A stretch of DNA of 64,000 nucleotides from Streptomyces dioscori (GTDB lineage Bacteria > Actinomycetota > Actinomycetes > Streptomycetales > Streptomycetaceae): the NCBI RefSeq assembly GCF_003024195.1, contig NZ_KZ679042.1:310001-374000 (forward strand). The letters are read 5' to 3'. Positions 52,573-61,662 of this stretch are shown here, piece by piece. Position 1 is the first letter of the stretch. Each line of letters starts with the position of its first letter. The notes under the pieces were generated by a model that worked only from the letters and a program-made list of their open reading frames with translations, was not told the origin of the DNA and did not search any database. The translations under genes and the position numbers were made by a program.

Positions 52573-52646
52573 GCGCCCGCAAGGCGACGCCCCGTCTCCC
52601 GATGACCCCGCTGCCCCACCGACCCCACCGGACGGACCACCGATGA
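52569..52646 (+). CDS. Possible 25-residue coupling ORF between the giant gene and moxR
   Basis: An ORF of 25 codons (MSARKATPRLPMTPLPHRPH plus five residues) whose ATG overlaps the stop of the giant gene (ATGA at 52569-52572) and whose stop overlaps the MoxR start (ATGA at 52643-52646). It fills the only gap between the two large genes. The peptide is Arg/Pro/His-rich with no known motif. It may serve only to carry ribosomes to the moxR start; it may also be chance in GC-rich sequence. Confidence 0.4.
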   Translation: MSARKATPRLPMTPLPHRPHRTDHR

Positions 52647-53812
52647 CCACCACCCTGGCCTCCGCCCCGGGCCGCCAGATCACCCCGCCCGAGGACCGGT
52701 ACGCCACCGAGCTGGCCTTCCTGGCCGCGTACGACGACGGGCCGCGGCCACCGGCGTGGCGGCTCACGCCCCGCGCCGTCGTCACGTTCGTCATGGGCAG
52801 CGACGGCCGGGCCCTGCGGCTGCCCGACGGCGCCCAGGTGCCCGAGGGCGTGCCGCGGCGCCTGGTGGTCGAGGGGAAGTTCGTCGGCGACCGTGCCCTG
52901 GTCGAGCGGTGTGTCGTCACGCTCGCCGGTGAGCGCGGGCTGCTGCTCGTCGGCGAGCCCGGCACCGCCAAGTCCATGCTGTCGGAGCTGCTGTCCGCCG
53001 CGGTCTGCGGCACCAGCGGCCTGGTCGTACAGGGCACCGCGGGCACGACGGAGGACCAGCTGAAGTACGGCTGGAACTACGCCCTGTTGCTGGCCCAGGG
53101 GCCCAGCCGACAGGCCCTGGTGCCGTCGCCCGTCCTGACCGCCATGACCAGGGGGGCCGTCGCCCGGGTCGAGGAGGTCACCCGCTGTCTGCCCGAAGTG
53201 CAGGACGCCCTGGTGTCGTTGCTCTCCGAGCGGCGCATCGCCGTGCCCGAACTGGCGGGCACCGAGGACGCCCTGGCCCACGCGGCGCCCGGTTTCACCC
53301 TCATCGCGACCGCCAACCTGCGCGACAAGGGCGTCTCCGAGATGTCGGCCGCGCTCAAGCGCCGCTTCAACTTCGAGACGATCGGACCCATCGCGGACCT
53401 CGACGCCGAGACCGCGCTCGTCCGCAGTCAGGCCCGTGCCTCGGTCGAGCGGGCCGGGGCACCCTTCAAGGTCGACGACGCCGTGCTGGAAGCGCTCGTC
53501 ACGGCCTTCCGGGACCTGCGGGAGGGCCGGTCCGCGGAGGGCTGGGAGGTAGAGCGGCCCTCCACGGTGATGAGCACCGCGGAAGCCGTGTCCGTGGCGG
53601 GCGCCCTCGGACTCGCCGCCGCCTACTTCCCCGGCGACCGCGATGTCCTCGGCCTGCTGCCGGGGCATCTGCTCGGCGTGGTCCGCAAGGACGACCCCGC
53701 CGACGCGGCCCGCCTCCGCGGCTACTGGGACGGTCCTGTCAGGCGCCGCGCCGAGCAGGGCTCCGCCACCTGGCGCACCCTGTGGGACCTGCGCACCGTC
53801 CTGGAGGACTGA
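52643..53812 (+). CDS. MoxR-type AAA+ ATPase (YehL-like)
   Basis: A 389-residue AAA+ ATPase. Walker A is GEPGTAKS (104-111), the Walker B region is GAVARVEEVTRC, sensor 1 is LIATANLRDKG, and the arginine finger region is AALKRRFN. EMSAALKRRFNFETIGPIAD is typical of the YehL/APE2220-like MoxR branch. MoxR ATPases remodel partners together with VWA proteins, and the next gene carries a VWA domain. No Shine-Dalgarno is needed if translation is coupled through the 25-codon ORF. Confidence 0.92.
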   Translation: MTTTLASAPGRQITPPEDRYATELAFLAAYDDGPRPPAWRLTPRAVVTFVMGSDGRALRLPDGAQVPEGVPRRLVVEGKFVGDRALVERCVVTLAGERGLLLVGEPGTAKSMLSELLSAAVCGTSGLVVQGTAGTTEDQLKYGWNYALLLAQGPSRQALVPSPVLTAMTRGAVARVEEVTRCLPEVQDALVSLLSERRIAVPELAGTEDALAHAAPGFTLIATANLRDKGVSEMSAALKRRFNFETIGPIADLDAETALVRSQARASVERAGAPFKVDDAVLEALVTAFRDLREGRSAEGWEVERPSTVMSTAEAVSVAGALGLAAAYFPGDRDVLGLLPGHLLGVVRKDDPADAARLRGYWDGPVRRRAEQGSATWRTLWDLRTVLED

Positions 53813-53817
53813 CCACC

Positions 53818-56800
53818 GTGCCCCTCTCCCCCGAGGAAGCCGTCGCGGCTCTCACCGACCCGGCGGCGCCCTATCTCATCGGCGTACGGCATCACGCGCC
53901 CTCACTGGCCGCGGCCGTGCCCGCACTGCTGGACGCGGCCGGGCCGGACGTACTGCTCGTCGAACTCCCCGACGAGATGCAGGAATGGCTGCCGTGGCTC
54001 AGCCATGAGGAGACGCGGGCACCGGTCGCCCTCGCCGCCGCTCCCCGCGACGGGGGCGGCGGCCGGGGCCCGGCCTTCTATCCGTTCGCCGACTTCTCTC
54101 CCGAACTGGCCGCCGTGCGCTGGGCCGCACGGCACGACGTGCCGGTCGTCGCCTGCGACCTGCCGCTCGCCGACCGGGCGTGGAGCACCGGCCGCGAGGA
54201 CACGGACCGCCCCTCGGCCCCGCTGCCGACCGGCAGCCCCGTGCCTGCACCTTCGCCTTCGCCTGCTCCGGTGCCGGCACCGGCCATCCAGGCCGCGGCC
54301 GCCCACGCCACAGCCGGCCTCGCCGGCGCCCTGCGCGCCCGGTTGACCGGTCGTACCGGTGACGACCTGTGGGACCGCCTCGTCGAGGCCGCCGCCCCGG
54401 GGTCACCTCCCGAAGCGCTGCGGCGCGCCGCGCTCCTGACGGGCTGGGCGCTGCGCGAGGAGGCGGCGGCCTCGGGAGGCGTGCCCGCGCTGGACCTTCG
54501 ACGCGAGGAATGGATGCGCGCCCGGCTGGCCGCCGCCACCGCGAACGGCGAACGGGCCGCCGTGGTGGTCGGCGCCTTCCATGCCCCGGCGCTGACGTCA
54601 CAGGCGTCCTCGGCCGCACCGGCGCCGCCCGACTCCCCGGTGGCCTCCCCATCACCGGTGCCGTCCGGCTCACCGGTGCCGCCCGGCTCAGGTGCGGGAA
54701 GCCCGGCGGCCTCTCCCAAAGGCACCGCCACCGCCGCTCCGGCGGCTTGGACGACCTCGCTCATCCCCTACACCTACGCGCTTCTCGACGAGCGGTCCGG
54801 CTATCCGGCGGGGATCCGGGACCCGGAGTGGCAGCATCTGGTGCTGCGCGCGGCAGGCGATCCGGCCGCGCTGGAGGAGTCCCTGACGCGCGCCGCCGTA
54901 CAGGTCTGTGCCGAACTGCGCTCCATGGGCCATCCGTCGGGCCCCGCCGAGGCCCGGGAGATCAGCCGCCTCGCCGGAGACCTCAGCCGGCTGCGCGGCC
55001 TCCCGGCGGCGGGCCGGGGCGAGCTGGTCGAGGCGGTGCAGACGGTCCTCACACAGGGCGAACCGTACGGGCGCGGGCGGGCCGTGGCGCGGGCCATGGA
55101 GCGGGTGCTCGTGGGAAAGCGGAGTGGCCGTCCGGCACCCGGCGCGCCCCGCAGCGGCCTGGCTCCGGCGGTGGAGGACGAGTTGGCGGCGCTGCGGCTG
55201 CCCGGCCCCGACAGCCAGGGCGGCGACGCCACTCGGGAACTGCGGCTGGACCCGCTCCGTTCCGACCTGGACCGCCGCCGCGAACTGCTGCTGCACCGGC
55301 TGACCGTGTGCGGTGTCCCCTATGGAGAGCCCAGGGAATCCGTGGGCGCCGGCGGCACGGAGGCGCTGACCTCGCGCTGGGAGGTGCGCTGGACACCGGC
55401 CACCGCGGCCATGCTGACCGCGGCCGGCGTCCGGGGAGTCACCGCCGCGCAGGCCGCCGAAGGTCTGCTGCGTGAACGGCGGCGGGCCGAGCAGGACGAC
55501 GGCGGTCCCACGGCCGCACAGACCCTGCGGGGGCTCCGGCAGGCGGCGGAGTGCGGCCTGCCGGCCCTCACCGACGAACGTCTCACCGAGGTCCGCGATG
55601 TGCTGCCCCGGTCCGCCACGCTGCCGGAACTGCTCGACGCCCTAGCCCTGTTGGACCGGCTGCGGACGGGGCACGTCGCGGGTCTCGACGCCGACGGGGA
55701 ACGTGACGCCACGGTGGCCGCCGTGGCCGAGTTGCTGACCGCCGCGGCGGTGCGGCAGGTCGACGGCCTCACCGGCTCCGAGGAACCCGCCGACGCACAC
55801 GCACTGGTCGAACTCGCCCATCGCGCCGACCTGTTGGGGGGTATACGGCTCGTCGACGCGCTCGCCCGGCTGGCCGCCGACGGTTCTCCGCTGATGCGCG
55901 GCGCCGCCGGAGCCGTACGGGTGCTCCTCGGACACGAGGATCCGCACGCTCTCGGCGATCGGATCGCCTCCTGGGTCGACGGGGCCGCTGCCCCCGAGTC
56001 CAGAGCCGCCCTCACCCATCGTCTCGTCGGCGTACTGACCGCCGCCGGTCCGCTGCTGGAGGCGGCGGCGCCCGCCCTGGAGCCCCTGCTCGACCGGGTG
56101 GCCGAGATGCCCGACCGGGACCTGCTCGATCGGCTGCCCGCGCTCCGGGGTGGTTTCGACGCGCTCAGTCCGGCGGCCCGCGACCGGCTGCTCGACATCG
56201 TCGAGGAGCGTCTCGCCACCACGCGGCTGAGCGACACGGGGGGCGTCGACCCCGTCGTGCTGGCCACCTGGACCCGCGCGGACCTCGCGGCCCGGGCCGC
56301 CCTGCGCACGCTCGGGCTGCTGCCGCCGCCCTCCGCGGACAAGCTCGTACCGCCGACGGAGAACCCCGCACCGCACACGTCCGAGGAAGGTGAGCCCGAG
56401 GATCACGTCCTCGGGGCCGCCGACCGCTGGCGGCTCGTGCTCGGCCGCCGTACGGATCAACTGCCGGCCTCGGCTTCGGCGCTGGCGACCGCGCTGGACG
56501 AGCTGTACGGCAGCGGACGCGGCGAGGGCAGCAGGGGCGGGCTGAACGGACCGGGCTCGCGCGGCGGCCGCGAGGCCGCGTACCCGGGTGTGCGCGAGTG
56601 GTCCGAGGAACTGGCCGCCCTGTTCGGCCCGGGCATCCGGGAGGAGGTGCTGGCGGCCGCCGCCGCGTCGGGCCGCAAGGACGTCCTCGCGGAACTCGAT
56701 CCGGCGAGCGTGCGGCCCTCCGTCGACCTGCTGCGTACCGTGCTCCGGCACGCGGGAGGACTGCCCGAGGCACGACTGGCCGCGCTGCGCCCCCTGGTCC

Positions 56801-57513
56801 GCCGGCTGGTCGAGGCACTGACCCGGGAGCTGGCCACGCGGCTGCGTCCCGCGCTGCACGGCACGACCCTGCCGCGCCCCAGCCGACGGCCGGGCGGCGG
56901 ACTCGATCTGGCCCGCACCCTGCGCGCCAACCTCGCGACGGCACGCCGCGGCCCGGACGGGGCCGTTCAGGTCATTCCGGAGCACCCCGTCTTCCGCTCG
57001 CGCGCCAAACGCGCCGCGGACTGGCGGCTGATCCTCGTCACCGACGTGTCCGGGTCCATGGAGGCCTCGACGGTCTGGGCCGCGCTCACGGCGTCGGTCC
57101 TGGCGGGCGTGCCGACCCTGTCCACGCACTTCCTGGCCTTCTCCACGGAGGTCATCGACCTCACCGGCCATGTCGACGATCCGCTGTCGCTGCTGCTTGA
57201 GGTCAGTGTGGGCGGCGGCACGCACATCGCCGCGGGGCTGCGCCATGCCCGCGAGCTCGTCACCGTGCCGTCCCGCACCCTCGTCGTGGTCGTCAGCGAC
57301 TTCGAGGAGGGCTATCCCATCGGGGGGCTGCTCGCCGAGGTCCGCAACCTCGTCGGGGCGGGCTGCCATGTCCTGGGCTGCGCGAGTCTCGACGACACCG
57401 GCCGCCCCCGGTACTCGACCGGCGTCGCCGGACAGCTCGTCGCCGCGGGCATGCCCGTCGCCGCCCTCAGCCCGCTCGAACTCGCCCGCTGGGTAGGGGA
57501 GAAAGTCTCATGA
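53818..57513 (+). CDS. DUF5682 protein fused to a C-terminal VWA domain (YehM-YehP-like fusion)
   Basis: A 1231-residue protein. The N-terminal ~950 residues are DUF5682-like: YLIGVRHHAPSLAAAVPALLDAAGPDVLLVELPDEMQEWLPWL, DVPVVACDLPLADRAW, VVGAFHAPAL. They are interrupted by Pro/Ala/Ser-rich linkers near 142-160 and 260-305. Residues ~1065-1231 are a VWA domain with an intact MIDAS motif D1076-V-S-G-S (RLILVTDVSGSMEAS) and later VVVSDFEEG. The GTG at 53818 has GGAGG upstream and lies five bases after the MoxR stop. In E. coli the two parts are separate genes (yehM and yehP). Confidence 0.85.
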   Translation: MPLSPEEAVAALTDPAAPYLIGVRHHAPSLAAAVPALLDAAGPDVLLVELPDEMQEWLPWLSHEETRAPVALAAAPRDGGGGRGPAFYPFADFSPELAAVRWAARHDVPVVACDLPLADRAWSTGREDTDRPSAPLPTGSPVPAPSPSPAPVPAPAIQAAAAHATAGLAGALRARLTGRTGDDLWDRLVEAAAPGSPPEALRRAALLTGWALREEAAASGGVPALDLRREEWMRARLAAATANGERAAVVVGAFHAPALTSQASSAAPAPPDSPVASPSPVPSGSPVPPGSGAGSPAASPKGTATAAPAAWTTSLIPYTYALLDERSGYPAGIRDPEWQHLVLRAAGDPAALEESLTRAAVQVCAELRSMGHPSGPAEAREISRLAGDLSRLRGLPAAGRGELVEAVQTVLTQGEPYGRGRAVARAMERVLVGKRSGRPAPGAPRSGLAPAVEDELAALRLPGPDSQGGDATRELRLDPLRSDLDRRRELLLHRLTVCGVPYGEPRESVGAGGTEALTSRWEVRWTPATAAMLTAAGVRGVTAAQAAEGLLRERRRAEQDDGGPTAAQTLRGLRQAAECGLPALTDERLTEVRDVLPRSATLPELLDALALLDRLRTGHVAGLDADGERDATVAAVAELLTAAAVRQVDGLTGSEEPADAHALVELAHRADLLGGIRLVDALARLAADGSPLMRGAAGAVRVLLGHEDPHALGDRIASWVDGAAAPESRAALTHRLVGVLTAAGPLLEAAAPALEPLLDRVAEMPDRDLLDRLPALRGGFDALSPAARDRLLDIVEERLATTRLSDTGGVDPVVLATWTRADLAARAALRTLGLLPPPSADKLVPPTENPAPHTSEEGEPEDHVLGAADRWRLVLGRRTDQLPASASALATALDELYGSGRGEGSRGGLNGPGSRGGREAAYPGVREWSEELAALFGPGIREEVLAAAAASGRKDVLAELDPASVRPSVDLLRTVLRHAGGLPEARLAALRPLVRRLVEALTRELATRLRPALHGTTLPRPSRRPGGGLDLARTLRANLATARRGPDGAVQVIPEHPVFRSRAKRAADWRLILVTDVSGSMEASTVWAALTASVLAGVPTLSTHFLAFSTEVIDLTGHVDDPLSLLLEVSVGGGTHIAAGLRHARELVTVPSRTLVVVVSDFEEGYPIGGLLAEVRNLVGAGCHVLGCASLDDTGRPRYSTGVAGQLVAAGMPVAALSPLELARWVGEKVS

Positions 57514-59417
57514 GCCTCGACCTGCCTCCGGTCGCCCCGTCCGTGACCGCCGCGCTCGTGCAGGGGCTCACCCCCCGCCTCCGCAAGCGGCTGGACGCCG
57601 GCATCACCAAGCTAGCGGACCGCCCGTGCGTCCGCGACGGCGACACCGTACGGATCGCCGTCGACGACGACACCCACCTCGAACTGCACGCTCCCGGCGG
57701 CAGCGTGACCAGCGCGGACGCGATCCGTTGCGGCTGCCTGCTGGCACCGGACTGCCTGCACCGCGCGGCCGCCGCCTCGGCCGCGCCGATCGCCGAGGCG
57801 GAAGCCGAAGTCGACTCCGGGTCCGAAACCGACGCCGGGCCCGAAGCCGACTCCAGGTCCGAGACCAAGACCGGACCCAAGCCTGGCCCCAAGGCCGGGT
57901 CCGAGACCGGACCCGAGACCGGACCGGATGCTCAGCCGGAGCCGGAGCCTGAGCCGGTGCCGGGCTCCTCGTCCGGCTCGGACACCGGCGCCGGGTCTCC
58001 GCCCCGATCGGCCCCTGTACCGGCGGCGGAGTCCGAGACCGTCACCCCCGGGCAGCGCACCGCCGCGCTGGCCATGTACGCCGCCACGGCCGCCGTGCTC
58101 GAAGCCGGTACGGACGGGGCCGGGGCCGTGCTGCAGGCGGAGTTGCTGCGCGCCGCGCACACCGCGCGGATCGGTGGGCTGCCCCGGGTCGCCGCGTCTG
58201 CGGTCTCCGTGGTCACCCAGCTCCGGGCCGCTCGCAGCGCCGATCCGGCGTACCGCCTCACCGATCTCACCGCGGCTCTCCGTGACGTCCTCATGACGGC
58301 CCACCGCCTTCCGGACGCCACCGGTGCCGAACTCGCCGACCTGCGCGGCACCGCACGGCAGCCCTACGTTCCGGACGGGTCCCTGCGGTTGTACGGGCTG
58401 TTCTCCGAGCCCGTCCTGACGGCGACCGGTTACGCGGGAGCGGTCACCTGGACGGCCGACGCCGACGGCAGGCTCTGCACGGTCTCCGATGTCGCCCCGG
58501 GCGGTTCCGGCCGGGCCGTGGGTGCGGCCGGCCGGGCCGTGCGGGTCGGGGACACGGCTCTCACCCACCGGGAGCTGTCGCGGGCCGGGCTCGCCGTGTC
58601 CGGCGCGACCGTCTCCCCGACGGGCCGACTGGGCGCGGGTGCGGGCGTGCGGGCCGTACGTGCGGCGGGCGCCGCCTGGAGCGAGGCCCCTCTCGACCGC
58701 CTGTGGCGGGTACCGGTCGCCGAACAGGTGTCACGCGCCCTGACCGGCACCGGCGGGGACGGACTGCTGTTCCTCGATGTGACCCTCACCGGCACGGTCC
58801 GCGAGGCCGCGGGCGACTGTCTGCTCGCCGACTGCGACGGCCTGACTCTCCGTCTGGCCGCCGCGCACGACCACCCCGCGCTGCCCTACCGCGACAACCT
58901 CCGTCTCCTCGCGACCGCTCCGGGCATCCGCTTGCGCGTCGTCGCCCGCCTCGACCCCTCTCCCGTACCCCGGGCGCTCCTGGTAGCCGCGGAACACCCC
59001 GGTGACGCCAGGTCCCATGTCGACCTGGGCCTGGACCGCCTCCAGCACGCGGACCTGCCCGCTCCCGCGACGGACTCCACGGGGCCGGCCGCCGGTTCCT
59101 CGCCCGTCCTCCTGGACGAGGCGCCGCTGCATGTGCTGCGACGCCGTGTCCACCAGGCGGCCTCGGCGGGCCGTCGCGTGCTCGCCTTCCCCGGTGACAG
59201 CGCCGCCGACAGCCGTCGTCTGAGCCGTAACGGCTTCGCCTGCGCCGGAGACCTCCTCGACGAACTGCACGCGGCTGCCGCGGACCGGTCCCGCGATGTC
59301 TTCGGCCGTCTCGTCCCCGCCGACCTCGGCCGGTTCGCCCGAGCCTGGCTCGCGGCGGCCCACTACACCGAGGAGGTGGACCGGTCGCTGTGCGCCGCGG
59401 CGTGGGGCGCCTCCTGA
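57510..59417 (+). CDS. SWIM zinc-finger protein (YehQ-like)
   Basis: A 635-residue protein. It carries the SWIM motif C74-G-C76-x5-C82-L-H84 (CGCLLAPDCLH), a zinc finger linked to DNA or protein binding. A long Glu/Pro/Thr/Gly-rich linker with repeated G-S-E-T-G-P units follows (about 92-165), then a large Ala/Leu-rich region ending RVLAFPGDSAADSRRLSRNGFACAGDLLDELHAAAADRS. The start overlaps the upstream stop (ATGA). It is the last gene of the operon and corresponds to yehQ in the E. coli cluster. Confidence 0.85.
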   Translation: MSLDLPPVAPSVTAALVQGLTPRLRKRLDAGITKLADRPCVRDGDTVRIAVDDDTHLELHAPGGSVTSADAIRCGCLLAPDCLHRAAAASAAPIAEAEAEVDSGSETDAGPEADSRSETKTGPKPGPKAGSETGPETGPDAQPEPEPEPVPGSSSGSDTGAGSPPRSAPVPAAESETVTPGQRTAALAMYAATAAVLEAGTDGAGAVLQAELLRAAHTARIGGLPRVAASAVSVVTQLRAARSADPAYRLTDLTAALRDVLMTAHRLPDATGAELADLRGTARQPYVPDGSLRLYGLFSEPVLTATGYAGAVTWTADADGRLCTVSDVAPGGSGRAVGAAGRAVRVGDTALTHRELSRAGLAVSGATVSPTGRLGAGAGVRAVRAAGAAWSEAPLDRLWRVPVAEQVSRALTGTGGDGLLFLDVTLTGTVREAAGDCLLADCDGLTLRLAAAHDHPALPYRDNLRLLATAPGIRLRVVARLDPSPVPRALLVAAEHPGDARSHVDLGLDRLQHADLPAPATDSTGPAAGSSPVLLDEAPLHVLRRRVHQAASAGRRVLAFPGDSAADSRRLSRNGFACAGDLLDELHAAAADRSRDVFGRLVPADLGRFARAWLAAAHYTEEVDRSLCAAAWGAS

Positions 59418-59439
59418 GGCGGGCGCCCGGACGGGCCCT

Positions 59440-60645
59440 TCAGCGTGCCAGGAACTCGGCCAGGCCCGTCAGGAACCGCTCGATGTCCTCCGCGCTGTTG
59501 TAGGGGGCGAGGCCGATACGGAGGCCGCCGGTGTCGCCGAGACCGAGACGCCGGGAGGCCTCGATCGCGTAGAAGGACCCCGCCGGAGCGTGGACATCGC
59601 GCTCCGCGAGAAAGCTGTACGCCTCCGCCGTGGACCGGCCCTCGAAGGTGAGCAGCACGGTGGGGGTGCGGTCGGCCGCCTTGGAGTGGACCTGGACGCC
59701 CGGGAGGGCGGCCAGTCCCTTGTCGAGCTGTGCGCGCAGGGTCTGCTCGTGTGCTTCGAGTGCCGTGAAGGCCGCGGCGAGGCGCTGCCGCCGCGTCCCT
59801 GTGGCGTCGGGGTCCAGTCCGGCGAGGAAGTCGACGGCCGCTTCCGTGCCCGCGAGGAACTCATAGGGCAGGGTGCCCAGTTCGAAGCGTTCGGGGACCA
59901 CGTCGGTGGAGGGCAGGAGCTTGTCCGGCCGCAGTGTCTCCAGCAACTCCGGCCGGGCCGCGAGCACTCCGTGGTGGGGACCGAAGAACTTGTACGGGGA
60001 ACAGACGAAGAAGTCCGCGCCCAGCTCCTCCAGGTCGACCAGCGTGTGGGCCGCGTGATGGACGCCGTCGACGTAGGTGAGCGCTCCGGCCTCGTGCGCC
60101 AGGCCGCAGATCTCGGCGATCGGAGGGCGGGTGCCGATCAGGTTGGAGGCGGCGGTGACGGCCACCAGCCGGGTCCGCGGGGACAGTACGGCACGGATGT
60201 CGTCGGCGGTCAGTTCCCCGGTGGCGGGATCGAAGTCGGCCCAGCGCACGGTGGCACCGGCCTGTTCGGCGGCCTGGACCCAGGGGCGGATGTTGGCGTC
60301 GTGGTCGAGCCGGGTGACGACCACCTCGTCACCGGGCGACCACGCCTTGGAGAGGGTGCGGGAGAAATCGTAGGTGAGCTGAGTGGCACTGCGGCCGAAG
60401 ACGATCCCCGTCGGCCGCGCTCCCAGAAGGTCGGCCAGGGCCTGTCGGGTCCTGGTGACGACGGCCTCGGCGTTGCGCTCCCCCGGTGTCATCCGGCCCC
60501 GGATCGACAGCGGCTGCCCCATCGCGTCGGCGATCGCCCGGATGACGGGCTGCGGGGACTGGGTGCCGCCGGGGCCGTCGAAGTGGGCGATCCCTGCGCT
60601 CAGCGCCGGGAACCGGGCGCGGAGGGCGGTGATGTCGTACGTCAC
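59440..60645 (-). CDS. Class V aminotransferase fold PLP enzyme (cysteine desulfurase-like)
   Basis: A 401-residue PLP enzyme. It has FDGPGGTQSPQPVIRAIADAM at the N-terminus, SATQLTYDFSRTL, RLDHDANIRPW, YVDGVHHAAHTLVDLEELGADFFVCSPYKFFGPHHGVL (the Lys in SPYKFF binds PLP) and FELGTLPYEFLAG. This is the cysteine desulfurase-like subfamily TIGR01976 as I recall it; the activity is not established. The GTG at 60645 has AGGAG six bases upstream; an upstream ATG lacks one. Confidence 0.88.
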   Translation of the reverse strand: MTYDITALRARFPALSAGIAHFDGPGGTQSPQPVIRAIADAMGQPLSIRGRMTPGERNAEAVVTRTRQALADLLGARPTGIVFGRSATQLTYDFSRTLSKAWSPGDEVVVTRLDHDANIRPWVQAAEQAGATVRWADFDPATGELTADDIRAVLSPRTRLVAVTAASNLIGTRPPIAEICGLAHEAGALTYVDGVHHAAHTLVDLEELGADFFVCSPYKFFGPHHGVLAARPELLETLRPDKLLPSTDVVPERFELGTLPYEFLAGTEAAVDFLAGLDPDATGTRRQRLAAAFTALEAHEQTLRAQLDKGLAALPGVQVHSKAADRTPTVLLTFEGRSTAEAYSFLAERDVHAPAGSFYAIEASRRLGLGDTGGLRIGLAPYNSAEDIERFLTGLAEFLAR

Positions 60646-60781
60646 GAATGCTCCTGTCGGTGCCATGCCGGGCGTACCGGCTGTGCTGTGGGCCGGCCCT
60701 GCCCGTCGAGCCCGGCCGCCCCTGCATCGTGATCGTTCGCCCCGCCTGCCACAAGGGGCCCCTCCAGAGCCACATTCGGGA

Positions 60782-60814
60782 TATCGATTGATTTTCGATC
60801 GACATCAATCGATA
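60782..60814 (+). promoter_or_regulatory. Nested palindromic operator over a leaderless promoter
   Basis: TATCGATTGAT (60782-60792) is inverted as ATCAATCGATA (60804-60814), a perfect 11-bp dyad whose 11-base centre contains a second palindrome, TCGATCGA (60795-60802). It overlaps -35 TTGATT (60788-60793) and -10 GATAAT (60811-60816), which are 17 bases apart and point at the ATG at 60823 as +1. The small XRE protein of the same operon is the likely binder. Confidence 0.75.
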
Positions 60815-60822
60815 ATCGATAC

Positions 60823-61320
60823 ATGCATCAACTCTTCATTGCCGTACTCCGGGTGGGCATCCTCACGACGGTCGCGGTCGGGCTCTTCGGCCAGATCGTG
60901 GTCATTCCGACGACGGCGGCCGACGAGGTCGAGCGTTTCCCGCCCTACGCCCCGTTCGAAACGCCCTATGTGACGCTGGCGATCATCGGCGTCGCCTGTG
61001 TCCAGGTCGCCCTCTTCGCGGTGTGGATGCTGCTCGACATGGTCCAGCGTGACGCGATCTTCACGGCGCTGGCCTTCCGCTGGGTCGACATCGTCATCGG
61101 GTCCTCGGTCGTGGCGACGCTGCTGGCCGGCGGGGTCGCCGTGCATGTCCTCCTGGCCGACATCCCCACTCCGGACGACGGCATGGAACTGCTCGGAGTC
61201 CTCGGGGCCACGGTGATGGCCGTCGCCGTGGGAGCGGCGTTCGCGATGCTCACCGTCATCATGCGAGGACTCCTGCGCAAGGCGACGGACCTGGAGACCG
61301 AGATCGCCGCGGTCGTCTGA
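60823..61320 (+). CDS. DUF2975 membrane protein
   Basis: A 165-residue protein with four membrane helices (about 7-27, 47-70, 88-110, 125-147), matching DUF2975. No Shine-Dalgarno precedes the ATG and a good promoter ends six bases before it, so the mRNA is probably leaderless. It overlaps the XRE gene by TGATG. DUF2975 genes regularly pair with a small YozG-like XRE regulator; the biological role is unknown. Confidence 0.88.
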   Translation: MHQLFIAVLRVGILTTVAVGLFGQIVVIPTTAADEVERFPPYAPFETPYVTLAIIGVACVQVALFAVWMLLDMVQRDAIFTALAFRWVDIVIGSSVVATLLAGGVAVHVLLADIPTPDDGMELLGVLGATVMAVAVGAAFAMLTVIMRGLLRKATDLETEIAAVV

Positions 61321-61547
61321 TGCCGATCATCGTCGACCTCGACGTCCAGCTGGCCAGGCACAATCTGTCGGTCGGTGAGTTCGCCGCCGCCGTCGGCATC
61401 ACGCCCGCCAATATCGCCGTACTCAAGAACGGCCGCGCGAAGGCGGTGCGGTTCACCACCCTCGACGCGATCTGCCGCACGCTCGACTGCCAGCCCGGCG
61501 ATGTGCTGCGGTGGGTGCCTGACGACGACACCGACACTCAGATGTGA
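61320..61547 (+). CDS. Small XRE-family (YozG-like) DNA-binding protein
   Basis: A 75-residue Cro/CI-type helix-turn-helix protein: LSVGEFAAAVGITPANIAVLKNGRAKAVRFTTLDAICRTLDCQPGDVLRW. This is the short XRE type that accompanies DUF2975 proteins. Its ATG overlaps the DUF2975 stop. It is the obvious candidate to bind the ATCGAT-rich dyad at the operon promoter. Confidence 0.92.
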   Translation: MPIIVDLDVQLARHNLSVGEFAAAVGITPANIAVLKNGRAKAVRFTTLDAICRTLDCQPGDVLRWVPDDDTDTQM

Positions 61548-61662
61548 TCCGTGCCGGTCCGCGTGAACGCGAACCTTGTGCGTTCCCCATACGTTGTCCT
61601 GTTGGGCCGCCCCTGGTCGGCCCAGCCGCGTTCGGCCGGAGTCGGGTGAGGAGGGGCAGGTC

